A stretch of DNA of 64,000 bases from Botryotinia globosa (GCA_014898425.1 RCSZ01000011.1:1995001-2059000); one strand, 5' to 3'; positions 35,518-48,229 are shown, counted from the first letter of the stretch. Notes: generated by a model not told the origin, from the letters alone. A program made the numbers and translations.

Positions 35518-38259
35518 TTAGTCGAACGTAAAGGCAGCGAGATTTTCATCATTGAGAGATGGAAACATTGTGCCCCAATTATCCGAAAACGATTCCAACA
35601 TATCTTCAGATGACTGCATTTCATGTAATTTAGCTTCTAGTCGCCCATGCATGAAGATTGTGTGCATGGCAATTGAGACTTACAGAGTTGTTCTCTAAAT
35701 CATGTGGAACCGAGGGCTGCGCAACCGAAGGCGCCAAGACGTCTGCCCCTAATAACGAGCCTGGAGATTCTGCCGAATTTTTACAGATTCGACAGTTGAA
35801 CGGGCCAATCTCGCTATTTCCCGAACAAAAGGCAAAGCAGTATCTGGAGATGCTAACTCCAAACGGCTGAGGTGACCCGTGCAGATGTCTAGTAGTGCTA
35901 AATCAGACGATGCTGTTGGGAGAGTAGGATATTTCAGAATATAGATAAATATATTGATAGAGCTCACGAGAGGGAAATAGAATGCTAGCCTATACATGTT
36001 TTAATATAAGGCGTTCTAACATGTTCAGCCGCCAGCTGAGCGTGAATTGTGCTGAAAGACATACCATATAGGTGTCGATGGATCGACTTGAATTGCGTCG
36101 GTATCCAGTGTTATTGCCCTGGCCGCATTGACAACAGCATGTGAACTTATCGAAATCCGACTTCGGAGTGCTGAAGACTGACCAGAACCAAACAGAGAGC
36201 TGTTCCAGAGGTGCGTGAGAATTGAATGAATTGCCATGATGCTGCCATAGTAAGCATAGCGAAGATACATGACATGGTACATATTGATGTATTCTGGGCG
36301 TTTTCCATGCCTCTTAGTGGGTGCATCTGGCTGTAAGAATTGTGGCAGAGTGTCCCGCCATTCTTGGAGCTCTTTGTTGAGTTCTTGGATCACTTCTAGA
36401 ATTTTTGAGTGTGTTTGATGGAATGGCCTTCCACTTGCCAGTTGCTTTGCGATTCGAGAGGAGATTCGAGCATGCTGTACTATGTAACTAAAAGGATCAA
36501 TGAGAGTAGTATTGTTAGTAAGCTGGATGCTTGGAAAGGGACAACTTATGTCGTCGTCGTCAATGATCTACACCAGCTATTAAGTCTTCAATCCTGAAAG
36601 TGCTAGCTCATCAACAATTGACTCACCGATGGTCGGCCTGATCTGTAGCTTATATGCTTCTCGAGGATATAAAGGGTCCAGAACAGTCTAACTCGATGCT
36701 GTTGTTTAGCTAGTGGCAAATTCCAAGATTGTGCAGGTTGCCTGTGGAGACCTTTCGCCTGAGCTAACCGCGTTGCACAGGAAACAAGCATGTACGCAAG
36801 AGAGGGGCAGGCAAGGCCTTCAGCAAAGAATCCCTGTCAATGAGAATTTTGTCAGACCAAAGATGAACTGCCGGTGGCATGGAAAAATCGAACCATTGCA
36901 GTCAATGCTTGCACTGCCATAAGACCCGTGCTTCCATATAAAAGCTCAGTGTGGACATCCAAAGCGTTTTCAAAGTATCGCCAAGCTTGCCCCTGAATTT
37001 CGCCAGACATATTTGAGTATGGTATATTAGATGAGCTGAGTCTGTAACCAGAAGCATAGACTGTCTTTCGCAGAGCATATCAAGATGGGTCATCATCAGC
37101 TACATCTTTTTGAGCGAAGTGATGGCGAAGACGTGCTTCAAAGTGCTCTTTAGATACCAGACCAAGGCTAGCATCGAAAGAATGATCAAAATATGCTATG
37201 AAATGGATTAGTATAAGAAGAGAGTCACGGAACATGTATCAGACCTTGGCACCATTCCCATGCAACATTCTCATCAGGCTAAGCAATGGCTTCATGGCGA
37301 GGATTGCGTCGCATCTTTAGTCGCGAATCGATTTTCAGCCCAAGGGCCTTTGCGGTCTCGAAGAAACTCGGCTCTCCCGAAGCTTCTGAGACCCACGCAA
37401 TTCCTGGGATCGAGCAGATTGACAAAAATGATGTGGGCCCTATAGAAAGGTTAGACTAGAAGTGAGAATATATCAAAATTCCGAAACCATGATATTCCCA
37501 TCCGACCTACTCAATACATTAATACCACGGATGATTGGCGATGAAAGCTATGCTTAGAGGTGGGTCACCTACCTCAGAACCTAGAAGGTCGGCACATTCG
37601 ACATGTTCGATATCAGGCGAGAAATTCTGAATTGTTTGAGGTGATGTATGGTAATTGGGAATTTGTGGCTGTGCCAAGGAGGAGGTTGATACAGACTTTT
37701 GCGTTGCTTCTTGTGTCGTGTGAGAGCGGAGCGTTGGAATACTCTCTGGTGGTTCAAGTTCCATATTGTCATCCTGATTCGCATTTACCACGGGCTCATA
37801 TAGCATAGCACCAGAGTTCCCCAATCTGGTTGCTTCTACATGATTTGAGAATTGAGACTGCTGCTCTCTATTGAAGAGACTTATCGCATCCTGTTCACTG
37901 CTTGGAAGACTTTCTCTTTTGGAAAGCTCAAGGAGAGACTCCATTCGCACAAGTCGTTTTTTAAGTCTTTCCTAGGCCTGTCGCGCTTCGACCCTACCCT
38001 TCGTTTCACAAATGGGAAGATACATTCTTTCCCGTGATCCTGTGTAAACGGTTATTTTGAGAGTTCAATTTCAAGCATTATATCTGGGAGCTTTATACTA
38101 TACAATTTCCACATGGATGAGTTCGGCCACCTAATGATAGCGTCAACTTTTCCTGTCTGTCTACACACCTACGGACTTATATTTGATCTTCTTAAGCCTG
38201 CAGTATGTGCAATCAAAGGCTCGCCTTCTCTCTTCGGGTTCCTCCTGGGGCTCATCCAT
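35518..38259 (-). pseudogene. Zn2Cys6 transcription factor with fungal-specific domain, disrupted
   Basis: The start at 38259 (MDEPQEEPEERRRAFDCTYC) leads into half a zinc cluster, RLKKIKY, where the expected third Cys is Tyr (codon 38181..38179, G-to-A). The following exon (DHGKECIFPF) carries a later Cys, and the intervening Cys-rich part is not found. Basic linker KRRVGSKR, then a frameshift at a six-A run (37957..37962), then MESLLELSKRESLP. Middle-domain pieces include PPLSIAFIANHPWY (ending at a stop), a segment with TAG at 37281..37279 in place of Gln, VSCATRLAQAKGLHRQP and RVRLFWTLYILEKHISYRSG, all typical of the fungal-specific transcription factor domain. C-terminal pieces are FYFPLVSSINIFIYILKYPT and SSEDMLESFSDNWGTMFP, ending with TAA at 35518. 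At least one stop and several frameshifts argue that it is dead. It lies 570 bp from the NmrA-like gene on the same strand. Confidence 0.8.
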
Positions 38260-38828
38260 GGCCAATTTTCGTTGCAATAAAAAGATAAGAGAGAAACCTG
38301 GGCAAATCTCCCTTGAGAGAGGGGGGGGTCACCGGTGAGGGGCTGCGGATCTACGGATATATCAGCAGTAAGGTTAATGAAGTTATGTCAGTCAGAAAAG
38401 GCACCTGGAAATGTACTAAGGCTACTTCACGTGCAAGCTGAGTAAGGTTAAGCAAATAAGGTTAAATGTACTTTACCTGATTGACTGATTCTTTAGAAGC
38501 CATTCATTCATTGTAGGTAACCTCAAGTCTTTGATCCATCTAAAGTATCATTCCATGCAAATTCAACCGAAGACAAGTTTTTTTTGTTACCAACAGCCGT
38601 TGCTTTGATAAGGTTGTCACATATTGCTCCTCTTGTATTCCTTTCTCTCTTTCTCCCCCTTGAACTCCTTCACCTCCAACTCAACTCGTTACCCCTTATT
38701 TACTAATACATATTGGACTGAATTTGATGGATTTTGATTTTCTGCTAAGTGAGATGGTTATTGATAACAGTAACACGTATTGCTAATTGATATAGTTCAA
38801 TGTTCTGACAAATGTTGAATTTAAACGC
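38260..38828. other. Spacer between regulator pseudogene and NmrA-like gene
   Basis: No gene was recognised. It contains the upstream region of the decayed regulator and the 3' flank of the NmrA-like gene, with a G-run at 38323 to 38329. Confidence 0.4.
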
Positions 38829-40031
38829 TTAAATGATAGTCCAATCAATTTCAGCAAAGACTTCCTTCATACCAACCAAGCCGGTGATGCCCAAGTCCTC
38901 CTTCTTAATAACCACATCCTCTACAATCCAGCTCTTCTCACGAGCGTAATCCCAGAACTGCAGCATGAGTCCAACCTCACGGCCCCACTTGGGCCACAAT
39001 GCATCGTAGTGATCCAGGGAGATCGATGCAAATTCGGCAGGGAGTCTAGAGACCTCAGACCAGAGCTTCACAATATCTCTGGCAGTGCGTGTCTCGGTCT
39101 CGGCGAGAACAGTTCTACCAGCAGGGTAAGCTGAGGTTGTTGAAGAATGGCACGAACGTAGATTCCAGTATTGATCACTGTCGCACCCAGGGTAGTGATT
39201 GGGGTGTCTTCGGCGATAGGCAGCAGCTGGACGTGCTTGCCAGTGGTTTTCTACGTCAAGCAGAACATTAGCCAAATTTTAATCTATTGATAGTGAAATA
39301 AGAACCTTCGACTCACAAATAGGGTAGGTGTGAACATAGGCATAAGAATATTTGTGGCATAGTAGGTGATGAAAAGGAAAGTCGTCTTAGCTAGCAATAC
39401 CTTGTCCTGGCGAATGTACTCATCGACCTTGGTCTTGCTTTCAAACTGAGGCACAGAGCACTTTCCGCTGGAGATCTTCTGGTTGTCAGGGAGTGTGCTC
39501 CAGATGTAGTGCTCAAGAGTGGTGGCCTTGGAAGCAGCCTTTGCGCAGTTGATAACCTGAGTAGACTCAACAGCAACAGTCTCTTCGACGTCTTTGGTAG
39601 CGAAGGAGACGAAGAAGTCGGCGACAACGAAGATGGCATGAGAACCCTATTTCAATTAGTACATGGTAGTATTAGCTATTTGCCCCCGTTGGGCTGCAAA
39701 AACATTTACCTCAAATGCTTTGACAAGGCTTGCCAAATCACTAGTGTCCGCAGCCACCATATCGACGCCCTGCGCAGTGAGGGCCTTGGCCGAGGCACTC
39801 TCAACATTGCGAGTGATGCCACGGACCTTGTATTCGCGCGACTTCAACGCGGAGGCAACCACAGAGCCACCTTGCGCCCCAGTAGCACCGACAACAGTGA
39901 GAATCTTGGACACGTTGAGATATAGAATATAAATATTATCGAAGGTAGAATTCAATACTGTGAGAATCAATAGGATGAATGTGAATGGAATGCTGGACAA
40001 TGATGCCGAACACACGCATTTTATATTCCAT
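38829..40031 (-). pseudogene. NmrA-like NAD(P)-binding protein, single frameshift
   Basis: Exons at about 40031..40016, 39957..39710, 39646..39317 and 39250..38829 follow the NmrA-like family. The dinucleotide motif VVGATGAQGGSV (GxxGxxG) comes first, then KVRGITRNVES, FVVADFFVSFATKDVEE, FITYYATNILMPMFTP, DTPITTLGATVINTGIYV, then GRTVLAETETRTARDIVKLW and FAEIDWTII at the C-terminus. In the last exon the frame must change near 39125, between QQPQLTL and AGRTVLAE. Exon 4 is 422 nt, one base short of phase, which agrees with a small deletion (one or four bases). NmrA-like proteins bind dinucleotides without usually catalysing redox reactions and often act as redox-sensing regulators of transcription factors. 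The tiny first exon (MEYKM) is the only way I see to obtain an ATG and is uncertain. If the frameshift is an assembly error, the gene is functional. Confidence 0.72.
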
Positions 40032-41573
40032 GAGTCGGCATTTTTTAACTATTTCGGATTACATCATGTCGTACTGATCAATGGACAGCCAGCTTCGACG
40101 ACATAGGTAGATCTACAACTTCGAGATCTTAGCGTTGATGATGGTGTGCGCTAACCCTAATTGGTTCGGGACTCGGGACTATAAGGTCAGACTCCACAGT
40201 CAGGTTTCGTGAGATGCATTTTCCATCCATACTGTACTTTCTTCCTGTTTTCGCCACTTCTTTCCAGAGAATATACTAATCCCAGGTTGCTTGCGTCTGT
40301 AAATACTCATGCACAACTTCCGTCGGGATACCGAAGCCTAGATCGATCAACAAACTTGTCACATTGTATAGCCTTCGAAGTAATGAAACCATTCTTATGG
40401 GATCCTTCTTCGACAGCCAATAGTTTCTTGGCCATTGCTACTTAAAACAGCACCTGGATGAATATAATCTTTAATATTTATGTAGGGTGAGATCTACACT
40501 CCAACCCAGTCTTCCTCTCCGTAAGCATTCCAACCGAGTACACGTTCTCGTGAGTCGGATATTTCGCATTCCACAATGACTTCAAGCTTGTGACGCCTTC
40601 TTACTTTAGAATTTCAGGGTTATTGCGTGTTTACGTTCAACATAACCTCTGCGGCAGAGACTTCAGAATATATCCCTGAAAGCTTCAATTTGATTAGTTA
40701 TTCAATGAGAGGTGCATGGAAGCCCGAACCTTGACTGTTTCTGAGGAGATTGACTAATGTAATTGTAAGATATATTTACAATACTTCTCGCTCACAAGGG
40801 CCGAAGATGGCCGGATATTCGCTATCTGGTTGGCATTCAGTTTCAGTTCACCTCGAAGAAAACCAAATTAATCTGTCACTTGGAGCTAACAGCTTCTCCT
40901 TTTGTAGTGCAAAATCCAGGGGTACGGAAACAATATTTACCTACGGACACTGATTCTACGTAAATGTCATGGAACCACAAAATGTACTACATCGTGCATC
41001 GAAAGGTACTGAGAGTACGTACTAAAATGAGGGGCAACAAGGGGTAATTCTAGTTTCTAACTACCTAGCTAGGAGATACTATTCCTCAGGTAGTTGACCC
41101 CTTTTTAGCATTTGAGAACCTTTGCAACCTTTTCTTTTGATCTTCCAGTTCTTCTGCAAATGAAAGCAAAGTGAAAGTTCTGATTTATTCAAAAAATCTC
41201 ATCGCCCGGGGTCTCTCGGATTCAGCTCTAAATCTGCCTACGAATTTACCACTCGGTTCGCTAATGATAGTGATCCCGAGGCCGAACGAATTTGGAAAGA
41301 TCGCTAACTCACCTTTACCCTACTCCGTAGTCACAAGGAAAGCCATTATTGTAATAAGCTAGAGCTGATTCATCCCCTTCTTAAGAATTATTGGTACTCT
41401 TGCTCTAGATTGGCATTGATAATTATCGGATTGTTACCTTAACAATGACCGCCCAGTAGGGATTTTTGGCCTTTCCCCATCAGATATAATACTATACACA
41501 TTCGCATACACTGCTACAATATAGATACTGCAACATCTCTTTCATCTACACTACATCACCAACCGAATGCAAC
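40032..41573. other. Intergenic; nothing recognised
   Basis: Several ATG frames of 60 to 80 codons (40209..40445, 40750..40953, 41171..41362) have no family resemblance and no matching splice context. No repeat was found. Confidence 0.45.
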
Positions 41574-42169
41574 ATGATGGGGAGTCAACAAACTGGTTTC
41601 GAGGAAGCATCAAACTAGCCTCCTATACTCAACCCATCCGAGTTCAAAGCTTATAACAGACTAGCAGACCACATGGATACATTCGTAAGGACTTGCCTTG
41701 ATCGATTCTCACAGTCCACCCAGAACAACACTGACAACCCACCTCAGCACAACAATTCCGCAGGATGTGCAACGAGATCTACAGTGTCTGCACCAAAAAC
41801 TCACGCTCCAGCCACCCATCCATCCACGCATTCCTCAAGCTCGTCGAATCTTTCTGTACGCAACTCACCCTCCACCATACAATCGAAAAGCCACACTTTT
41901 TCCCCGAGCTGACTGCGCGAATGCCAGAGTTTCGCGAGCATCTTGTGGGTCAGCATCGTGAGATTCATCATGGACTAGACAACATGCATCGATATGTGAA
42001 GAAGTGTCGCATTGGCGAGAGCGAGCTGCAGATTTCGCATCTGAGAGGTTTGATGGCGAGCTTTGGGGAAGTGTTGTGGGCACATCTGGATGATGAGGTT
42101 AGAGCTTTGGGGGCCGAGAATATGCGGAAGTATTGGAACGTGCAGGAGATGGCTGGATTGTATCATTAG
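41574..42169 (+). CDS. Hemerythrin-like (HHE) domain protein; early in-frame stop
   Basis: The best-supported part is 41764..42169: MCNEIYSVCTKN, then LTLHHTIEKPHFFPELTARM, GQHREIHHGLDNMHRYV and GEVLWAHLDDEVRALGAENM. It carries the His and Glu/Asp pattern of the HHE cation-binding four-helix bundle (HHxxE, QHxxIH, HLxxE). The preceding exon holds LNPSEFKAYNRLADHMDTF, also typical of fungal members. Reading from the ATG at 41574, TAG at 41616..41618 interrupts the frame before that segment. A start at 41673 (MDTFVRTCLDRFSQ, joined by an intron 41714..41763) gives 148 residues but lacks the first helix and its His. So the gene may be a recent pseudogene or have a start I cannot see. The family binds non-heme iron or other metals; function is unknown here. 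Confidence 0.6.
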
Positions 42170-44047
42170 ATGTGCTGGCTGTCGCTTGGTGATGCGGAGA
42201 AAGCTGATATGATACATACTTGACTAGTGGAGAAGATGAAGCTGGTTGAAGTGGAATACATCTCTTGAGAAAGAAGTGGGGATGAATAAATTTAAGACGC
42301 AGTAGACGGGAGGAATCACGAACAGCCAAGTTATATTCGAAGGCATACAACAATAGCCGGTGAATAGACTTGAGGAAATCCAAGGTACTAAATCCTATCT
42401 AAACTTGCAGTGTGATTCTGATAACTAAGCTTTTTGAACTCCCCAGAAAGAAAGACATCAGTATATTATCAAAACATATAATACTTTTACTCAGTTTTTA
42501 CACTATCCACAAGTCACAACGTGAGACATTGAAAACTGTGATTTTCATGAATTTCCAAAAAGGATGACTTCTGTTGTAATTTAATAGTTTCTTCTTGAAG
42601 AGAATCCCACGAATTGATATACCCAATATTGATATTAAAGGATTCACGACTAACAGATATTAATCAATATCAATGATCCCACAAAGCAATTATACACTCT
42701 CTCAAGCACTTCCTGATCAAGAGAGACAAAACAAGCCTTGGGAATTTTTGAGAACACACGTGCTTCCAAGGTTGAATTATAATTATGTATTAAGATTACT
42801 GCAAATATAAATAGATAGATAGATAGGGCGCACAATTCATCAATACATCCAAGCAAAAACAAATCAGGAGAGATAGATTTGGCACTACACCATCATACGA
42901 TTTTATTAAACATCAAGTAAGAAAAATTGCCAATATAGATACCTAGGTAGTTTATTACAATTATAGAGATGTTTTATTAATCCAAATAAAAGATAACAGG
43001 GGAAAGAGAAATGAGAAGATTATAACATTATAAACATCATAAACATCCGTATAATATAATGCTACATTATAATCGTCATATCACTATCCAACTCTGACTT
43101 TCATTCTGCCAATAGAATCTTCACATTCATCCATTACTATAATGAAGATATCTCCCTTCTCCCTACCCCATTTCCCTTACCCCGCATCTCGCATCTCGCA
43201 TCTCGCACTCCGCAAGCCGTATCCAGTACCCCATAAGAGGCACTTTTCCCGTTCATATCATATGTGAATTCGTGGATTCGGAGATCTGAAACTTGAGAGA
43301 TCTGGATTTGGAGATCTAAGTGCTAAAAGGGATCTATGTGTGAATTTGTATGTGTATGTATAAGTTTTACCATGATCATAATGCTCTCTCGTAAGGCTCT
43401 TTTGCTTGTATAATTTGGGTAGATGTTTAGACATCTGGATACCGAGATATTGAAATGAATGAGATGAATTTTTCCTCGCTGAGTCCATCCAGCTGTCTAG
43501 CTGTCTAGATATTCAAATATTGAAATAGATGAGATGTGTTGCTGTAATAGAATTTGAACACTTAAGAGAAAATTCGAGATACGTAGGTAGTAAAAAGAGC
43601 AGTGAGAAGGAAGGGTATTGAGAAACGTCGTGAACGATGTCGTGGACAGGGCTGTAAAAAGAGCATTAGATGGCGCATTGAGTGGAGCCGTGGACAAAAC
43701 AGTGAAAAGAGCAGTGAACAGAGTATTGAGCAAAGTATTCATTATTCATAAAAGTGATCCGATGCGCTCTTTACCAAACAAAATTAACGAAGCTTAGAAT
43801 AGAACAAAATTGAATTAAATCGCTTAAAGTAATACAACACCCTCTCCCTCTACCAAGTCCAAACGCACAATCTCCAATTGTGATATCAGGATTCAATTCC
43901 AAAATCTTTGGTAACTTTTTTGAAACCTTTCGATTTCCTTCCTTTATTTTACTGATAGTTTCGACATTCGAAACTATCTACTGCTAACTCCATAAATCCA
44001 AATCTTGCGGTTCTCTCGAGTTCTCGATACCTCTAAAATCCGCAACA
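42170..44047. other. Intergenic; low-complexity, no gene recognised
   Basis: This region is AT-rich with short repeats, for example CGCATCTCGCATCT near 43190 and a degenerate 12 to 15-bp repeat at 43640 to 43740 that gives a Leu/Thr-rich minus-strand frame. No coding family was seen. The last 150 bp are the likely promoter of the 2EXR gene. Confidence 0.5.
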
Positions 44048-45378
44048 ATGACCCACCAGGTTGTAGATGGATTCGACTCAGGTTACCTTGACCCCGACTA
44101 TATGCGTTTGCAATTGCAGAATCAAGGTTTCCCCGTTGTCGACAACATGCTCCACCACAATCAAATAAACGATGGCGGCATCCAGGTTGACGTCAATATG
44201 TTCTCTCAAGATCATATGGCAGATGGAGGTTACCACATTGACGACAATATGATTTCTCAAAATCACATGGACAATGGAGAGTATGCGATCGACGATGATT
44301 TCGAGATGACTGACGCACAAATCATGGATGGTATCGTCCCTGCCGATGGCACATTTTCTTCTCACGACGATAATAGAGTACATGCAGCTGACAACGACAT
44401 CGAAATGTCATATGAGGGCATGATGGATGGCGTCATCTCTGCCGATAACGCCACTTCTCCTCAAGGAGAAGATGGAGAGAACAAAGTCGGCGATGATGCT
44501 GATGACAACGCGATCATTGCTGCTCCCGCTCCTAATGACTACATGAATCAGTATCGAGCCATGTTCCGCGTAAGTCAAAGCCTCATGATCATGTTTGCGC
44601 CTTTGTCGAGGACAATCACTAACTTCCAATGAAACAATAGGCTTTTAACCCTCTTCCCGCTGTCCCAATAGACCCAAGCCAAAGAAATCTGTTGCAGACC
44701 ACCCCTATCGAAATCAGAGACATGATATATGAACTATGGCTACCAGGACCAAGAACCGTCAACTTCGATTGGATCAAATCACCAAGGGGCAGTCGTCAAC
44801 CAGAGTATGAATTCAAAACCCCGGCCATCTTTCAAGTAAATCGTGAACTCCGAGCATACTGGAAGATGAGGTATATTACTATACACAAGAAGCTCCCCTG
44901 CCGAGTGATGCCCAAGGTCCACGGCACTCGCAACCCGATACCTCTGGTCTTCAACCCCAAGATCGACACTGCGTCGATTACCTTCCTCAATAAGAGACCA
45001 CAATGGGGATACGACGAATCTCAAAAATGGTTGCGACATGTCCATGAGTCATTGCCCAATGGATTGGCCTGTGTCAAGTTTTTAGATATGCGCGAAGTCT
45101 CCACTGAAGGTCCAATTCTTGTTGATTCAGATTTGCAAGCATTTCTCTTTCCCGCGCAAGTTTGGAATGACGAATTCTGGAGAATGTTCGGAGGGGTAGA
45201 AAAACTTTACTTCACAGCATCCAATGTGGGTAATCAGTGGAAGCAAATGCTAAAAGAACCTGATTTTGCAAGATTTAAGGATTTTGTTCTCTCATATCGT
45301 GCCTCGGGTGTTGCTTTGGGTATACAACATCCAATTCCGGCCAATAACGTGGTGGTTAGGTCGTTTGTTCCGGCTTGA
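44048..45378 (+). CDS. 2EXR-domain protein with acidic repeat-bearing N-terminus
   Basis: Two exons (44048..44569, 44641..45378; GTAAGT/AATAG) encode 419 residues from MTHQVVDGFDSGYLDPDYM. Residues about 25 to 80 hold three imperfect 17-residue repeats (such as NMFSQDHMADGGYHIDD and NMISQNHMDNGEYAIDD). A second duplicated acidic unit follows (IMDGIVPADG and MMDGVISADN). The C-terminal half starts with LLQTTPIEIRDMIYELWLPG and resembles the 2EXR domain found in large, rapidly evolving families of Leotiomycetes and other Pezizomycotina. Then come FQVNRELRAYW and a beta-rich tail. The molecular function of 2EXR proteins is unknown; the start resembles F-box-like motifs. The frame is intact. Confidence 0.75.
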
Positions 45379-48010
45379 ATGATGATGTCTGACATCAAGT
45401 GGATTATGGAAGATTGGTAGAAAGGATTGGTGGACGTCGGAACATGCAGGTAACGTGGAAGAAGAATAGTGGTACGAAAAAGCATCAAGCTTGCACGTTG
45501 GAGAGAGCTCGAGCAATAGAGACCGTAAGGATGCTGAGGATTGGCATGAATAGATAAAAATATTATGGATGGGCAATGAGTGCAGGAAGATAGATAAGTC
45601 AACGGAATACAAACAAATCAACAGAAACAAATTTTTTAGTTTCAATCCCAACTTTAAAAATGTGTATCTTGCCTATTCTTCAAGCTTGAATTGAACACAT
45701 TGCCATGTCCTGACCCGGAAAGATGATCCCTATGTATAAGTTACAGGGCTGATAGTTCAGCACTTGCTCGCAAAGTGAAAGTATCACAACTCATCACACT
45801 TTGCAATCATTATACCTCCAAACGACATGAAATTACTGTGAGTGGCAGTGTATTCAATATTTTGAATGAGTAGACTAAGTTCAAGCATTCAATATTTAAA
45901 AGATCTGGATGGTCTAATCGAATTCGGACACTTAAAGACACTTGATTCAGGATGCCACTAGTCCTTATATGATAGTTGAAGAACCAGGATTCAACTCTCC
46001 CTTAGACCTCAATCTGCTATTCACAAGAGAAGTAAGCACTAACTCACTCTTATTCTTCTCATATCCTGCAGTTCAGCACTTGCTTGCCTACAAAACAAAA
46101 AGCATCACAACTTATGATACGCAGAGATTGCCCGTTACCAGACCAGTTCCTCATCTCTGTCAGGTATCTTCAGCATCCAGGATACGAGATACCGTTCATC
46201 TTTAGACCCCATACCTCAATCTGCTGCCAGCAAAATAAAGTAAGCACAAATCTTCTCTTGTTCTTATGGTTTCCTCCTTCAAATTGTAGCTTTGCAATGC
46301 TCCATTCTGCCGCCACATCGCCTGTGTTCACTCTGCAATCTCCTTGAAACATTCCATTTCCTTCTTCTCCGCCTGGTCTCCTTGGAGCGGTTATCCTCCC
46401 TCTCTTCTCCTTTCCGTAGTCAAGAGTTAAGCATCCCATGCGCTCAGCAGTCGTTACTAGGGCATTTTCGAATACGATATCCGACCTCTCTCTCCATCTA
46501 TTCCTCAATCATCCAGACCTCACTATCGCCCAAACTATCGCTCAAACTCTGACCCCCCACCCCTTCGACACCCATCACCACAACCAGAAAACTCCTTCAC
46601 CATCCTTTTCTTCTTTCCCCTTCTTTCTCAAATACCGACTCCTCTCGAAAACGAACTCCGTACCCTTCCTGCCACATTTTATTCCTCATCCCATTCTATA
46701 AATCCCACCCACCTCCCAACCCCAATCAAAATCGTTCTTTCATTCTTCAACAAATACCCAACATCATCAAATAGCCACCACCTAGACCGCACACTTCGTA
46801 CCCCCCTCCTAAGCAACTCCATATAATCCCTTTCGCAGAAGGAAGTTCCATCTCCAAAACACATCCAGGTAGTCCGTGGCAGCCTCCAAACAACTTATAT
46901 TTAAACATCCCATCCCATCCCATCCATGCCAATCTCGCAAGAAATTCCACAAACTCCCCTAGGCTTCTTGTACTCAAAAACCACATCATCCATCAACTTT
47001 ACCAACTTTCTCAACCCCATCATCACAATATCCATCTCCATCTCCATCTCCACGTACAACTCTCCCTCTACCCTCCAAAATCAAAATCGTCACAAATTAA
47101 ACATCAAACATCATTCCCTGTAAAGAATCAAAGAATCAACTTTTACAGTCGTGGTTACATTGGGTGTAGTCAAGTTATTTACAAAGACATAAAGTAAGGA
47201 GCTCGGACCCCATTTTCCCAATCTAATCTCTGTCACGGGACCGGCTCTGGGTTTGTCCTGCTCTGCTGTATTTGATCCAATCTTAAGAATTTGTATTATA
47301 GAATGAAATTTTGATGAAATGGCATTTATATATATGATTATTTATCCATCTAGGTAGCTATGTACATATTCAATACAAGCATGTCAGAAGAGAAATAACC
47401 TCAAACTAGAAAAGAAATACTAGGTAACCTGACGAAGACTCTTACGAAGACTCTAATCGATGGGGATACTCAGAGTTACTATCTACTTAGTATCTCTAGT
47501 TTTCTAGGAATTAAGAATGTGCTCAAACAGGATATAGGAGAATACCTACTGTGAAATCAGGATTATAACTGTTTGTCTCAAGACTTTCATCACACTCTTC
47601 ATTTCTTCAAGAAACAGGATATTAGAATGAATGGAATGAATGGGATACAGGAGATGCAGGAGATTGGTGTTATAATCATCTATCTACCTACCTCTCTCTA
47701 CCTACCTCTCTCCATCTACCTCTCTCCATCTACCAACCCAATCCAAGAAACCCCCAAAGAGATGAACAACCAACCTTCAACCTCAATCCTCAACCTCACA
47801 ACCAACCTCAACCATAAAGACATCTACCTAGTATCTATCCTCCCTTCCTGCACACTCTATGCAAGTTCATATTTCGAACAGACTATATATAGTATAGGAT
47901 AGTACAGTATAGCATAGTACAATACAGTACAGTACAGTATAATACAAACTCATATTCATAAACACGTATATACAAATACCCATCCATATCCATATCCACA
48001 TATATACAAT
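45379..48010. other. Intergenic, about 2.6 kb; low complexity and a faint duplication
   Basis: No gene was recognised. Bases about 45985 to 46070 and 46175 to 46265 are diverged copies of one stretch (both contain CAGGAT, TTTAGACC, CTCAATCTGCT and AAGTAAGCAC). A GTTCAGCACTTGC motif recurs at about 45755 and 46073. From 46500 to 47100 the DNA is CT/CA-rich. At 47880 to 47945 there is an (AGTAC/AGTAT)n stretch. Confidence 0.5.
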
Positions 48011-48058
48011 CTCCCCTCCCTCCCTCTCCCTCCCTCTCCCTCCCTCTCCCTCCCTCTC
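48011..48058. repeat. 10-bp minisatellite (CCCTCCCTCT)n, left part
   Basis: About 4.5 copies up to the left end of the retrotransposon. The same repeat resumes at 53813. Confidence 0.95.
48054..48058. repeat. Target-site duplication CTCTC (left)
   Basis: CTCTC directly precedes the TG of the left LTR and is found again at 53813..53817, directly after the CA of the right LTR. Removing the element and one copy restores the 10-bp period of the minisatellite without a phase change. Confidence 0.9.
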
Positions 48059-48229
48059 TGTTGGTATCAACTTGGTTGATATAAGTGTAAGTACTTAGTT
48101 CTATATAGTTGTATTTGTTCTTCTTCTTTTATTATTTATGAGAAGTTAGGTACTAAATATATAGGGAAACGTTAGTGCAATGTTAGTTAATATAGTGCTC
48201 TCTTTAATTACATAATCGATATCCTGATA
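48059..48229 (-). repeat. Left LTR (171 bp; 3' LTR in element orientation)
   Basis: It begins TGTTGGTATCAACTTGG and ends ATCCTGATA. It aligns over its whole length with 53636..53812, differing by about 30 transitions, no transversions and one 6-nt gap (missing CTTTAA-like bases near 48155). Confidence 0.92.
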
